A DNA stretch of 8,848 nt, from positions 1 to 8,848 of the forward strand of contig DASTSO010000166.1 in assembly GCA_035760645.1 (NCBI GenBank), read 5' to 3'. Under the pieces are notes generated by a model. The model saw nothing but the letters and a program-made list of their open reading frames with translations, made no database searches and had not been told where the DNA came from. The first letter of the stretch is position 1. Every line of letters starts with the position of its first letter. The stretch comes from DASSTY01 sp035760645 (GTDB lineage: Bacteria > Gemmatimonadota > Gemmatimonadetes > Gemmatimonadales > GWC2-71-9). Shown one piece after another: positions 7,475-8,848 of this stretch. A program made the translations under genes and the position numbers.

Positions 7475-8772
7475 CCGACGTGCTGACCGAGGTCGTCACG
7501 CCCGCCTGGCTCGAGCCGGTGCGCCGCGCCGGCGCCGAGCGCTTCGAGCAGGTCGGCTTCCCGACGACGCGCGACGAGGAGTGGCGCTTCACGCCGGTCG
7601 CGCCGATCGCGCAGACGGCGTGGCAGCCGGCGCCCGGCGTCGTCGAGGGGGTGACGCGCGCGCAGCTCGAGGCGTTCGAGTTCGGGCACCCCGAGTGGCA
7701 CACGCTCGTCTTCGTGAACGGCGCCTTCAGCGAGGCGCTGAGCTCGATGGACGCGATACCCGAGACGGTGCGGGTCGCGAGCCTCGCCGAGGCGCTGCGC
7801 GACGGGAGCGGGAACGGCCCGGCCGACGTCGCCGTGCTCGAGGCGCACCTGGGCCGGCACGCCCCCGTCGAGGCGTCGCCCTTCGTGGCGCTCAACGCGG
7901 CCGCGTTCCGCGACGGCGGCTTCGTGCACGTCCCCGCGGGGGTGGAGCTCGAGCGGCCGGTGCACCTCGTCTTCGTGACGACCGCGGAGGCGGAGGGGAC
8001 CGCCGCGCAGCTGCGGAACCTGATCGTGCTGGGCCGCGGCGCGCGCGCCGCGGTGGTGGAGAGCTACGTCTCGCTCGCCCCGGAGGGGCGGTCGTTCACG
8101 AACGTCGTCACCGAGGTCGTGGCCGACCGCGCGAGCTGGCTCGAGCACACCCGCCTCCAGCGCGAGGCGGAGCGCGCCTACCACGTCGGCTTCACCCACG
8201 CCGACCAGCAGCGCGACAGCCACTACCGGCACTTCTCGATGCAGATGGGCGGCGCGCTCGCGCGGCACAACCATCACGTGCGGCTCAACGACGAGGCCAT
8301 CGAGACGCTGATGTACGGCCTCTACCTGACGCGCGGCGAGCAGCTGGTGGACAACCACACGGCGATCTTCCACGACCAGCCCAACTGCAACAGCTGGGAG
8401 GTCTACAAGGGGATCCTCGACGACCGCTCCCGCGCGGTGTTCAACGGGAAGGTGTTCGTCCAGCCCGCGGCGCAGAAGACCGACGCGAAGCAGACGAACC
8501 GCAACGTGCTCCTGAGCCCGGGCGCGTCGGTGGACACGAAGCCGCAGCTCGAGATCTTCGCCGACGACGTGAAGTGCACCCACGGCGCCACGGTGGGCTT
8601 CCTCGACCCCGTCGCGCTCTTCTACGCCAAGAGCCGCGGCATCCCCGCCGCCGAGGCGCAGCGGCTGCTCACCTACGCCTTCGCCGCCGAGGTGGTGGAC
8701 GAGGTCGCCCTCGAGCCGGTGCGGGCGCAGCTCAACCGGCTGGTGCTGGCGCGGCTGAACGGGGAGGCGTGA
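7471..8772 (+). CDS. sufD: Fe-S cluster assembly protein SufD
   Basis: 433 residues, similar to E. coli SufD (423). It is a SufB paralogue that pairs with SufB to form the cluster assembly interface and binds SufC. Recognisable parts are the N-terminal DEEWRFTP motif (common near the start of SufD), a central beta-helix core, and the C-terminal block QTNRNVLLSPGA...KPQLEIFADDVKCTHGATVG. Cys369 and His371 in this block correspond by motif to E. coli SufD Cys358 and His360, the latter being implicated in iron binding. The ATG at 7471 overlaps the sufC stop in an ATGA arrangement, with GGTGGAGG shortly upstream, so translation is probably coupled. It is the last complete gene in the window. Confidence 0.96.
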
Positions 8773-8776
8773 TGGC

Positions 8777-8807
8777 GGCGGGACGGCGGGACGGCGGGAC
8801 GGCGGGA
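8777..8807. repeat. Octamer tandem repeat (GGCGGGAC), about 4 copies
   Basis: Three exact GGCGGGAC units (8777-8800) are followed by GGCGGGA. The array starts 4 nt after the sufD stop codon. An ATG at 8772-8774 overlaps the stop and reads through the repeat as glycine/arginine-rich sequence, but no family-like N-terminus is seen before the window ends. Confidence 0.85.
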
Positions 8808-8812
8808 ACGAC

Positions 8813-8847
8813 GCTCCCGGTGGCGGAAGACTGCGGCGCCCGGGAGC
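8813..8847. terminator. Hairpin after sufD, possible terminator
   Basis: GCTCCCGG (8813-8820) pairs perfectly with CCGGGAGC (8840-8847) around a 19-nt loop. The sequence after the stem is outside the window, so a T-run or a second repeat arm cannot be checked. Alternatively it is the inner hairpin of a third inverted-repeat element. Confidence 0.4.
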
Positions 8848-8848
8848 C

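Noticed and set aside
8772..8848. Gene starting at the ATG overlapping the sufD stop
   Set aside because: The frame reads through the octamer repeat and shows no SufS- or SufU-like N-terminus; too short to support a call.

Overview
This window is very GC-rich, tightly packed and gram-negative-like: one gene encodes a secreted patatin with an outer-membrane beta-barrel. Two genes (sufR and, less surely, the patatin) appear to be transcribed from leaderless promoters. Low-complexity heptamer repeats sit between genes. Taken together this suggests a Gemmatimonadota-like bacterium or a similar high-GC environmental lineage, but no rRNA or other marker confirms it.

Layout. (1) Positions 1-880, minus strand: a short electron-transfer operon reading leftwards. 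It holds a 7Fe ferredoxin, a second two-cluster ferredoxin, and the start of a polytopic membrane protein that looks like a small relative of heme-copper oxidase subunit I and runs off the window. (2) 881-1032: a divergent intergenic region. (3) 1033-3225, plus strand: a patatin-POTRA-barrel protein of the PlpD type. (4) 3222-3354: a heptamer inverted-repeat element between two convergent genes, with a strong hairpin inside; its arms supply the stop codons of both genes. (5) 3352-3930, minus strand: a peptide deformylase with an unusual metal-binding motif II. (6) 3931-4459: a 529-base region holding a 216-bp foldback repeat element and the AT-rich sufR promoter. (7) 4460-8772, plus strand: a suf operon, sufR-sufB-sufC-sufD, for iron-sulfur cluster assembly. 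(8) 8773-8848: an octamer tandem repeat followed by a hairpin.

How the genes work together. SufR is a winged-helix repressor with cysteines for an Fe-S cluster and probably controls its own operon through dyads overlapping the -35 box. SufB, SufC and SufD form the scaffold/ATPase complex that builds Fe-S clusters. No cysteine desulfurase (sufS) or sufU is visible; they may lie to the right. The ferredoxins on the left are Fe-S proteins and so plausible clients, but their link to the suf operon is only proximity.

The most unusual signal is a set of intergenic elements made of short tandem units (GGGGCTA, GGTGCTA, and possibly GGCGGGAC). Two are arranged as long perfect inverted repeats around a spacer. 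One ends two convergent genes, and one sits inside the suf operon between sufB and sufC. Because each heptamer contains CTAG, these arrays carry stop codons in every frame on both strands.
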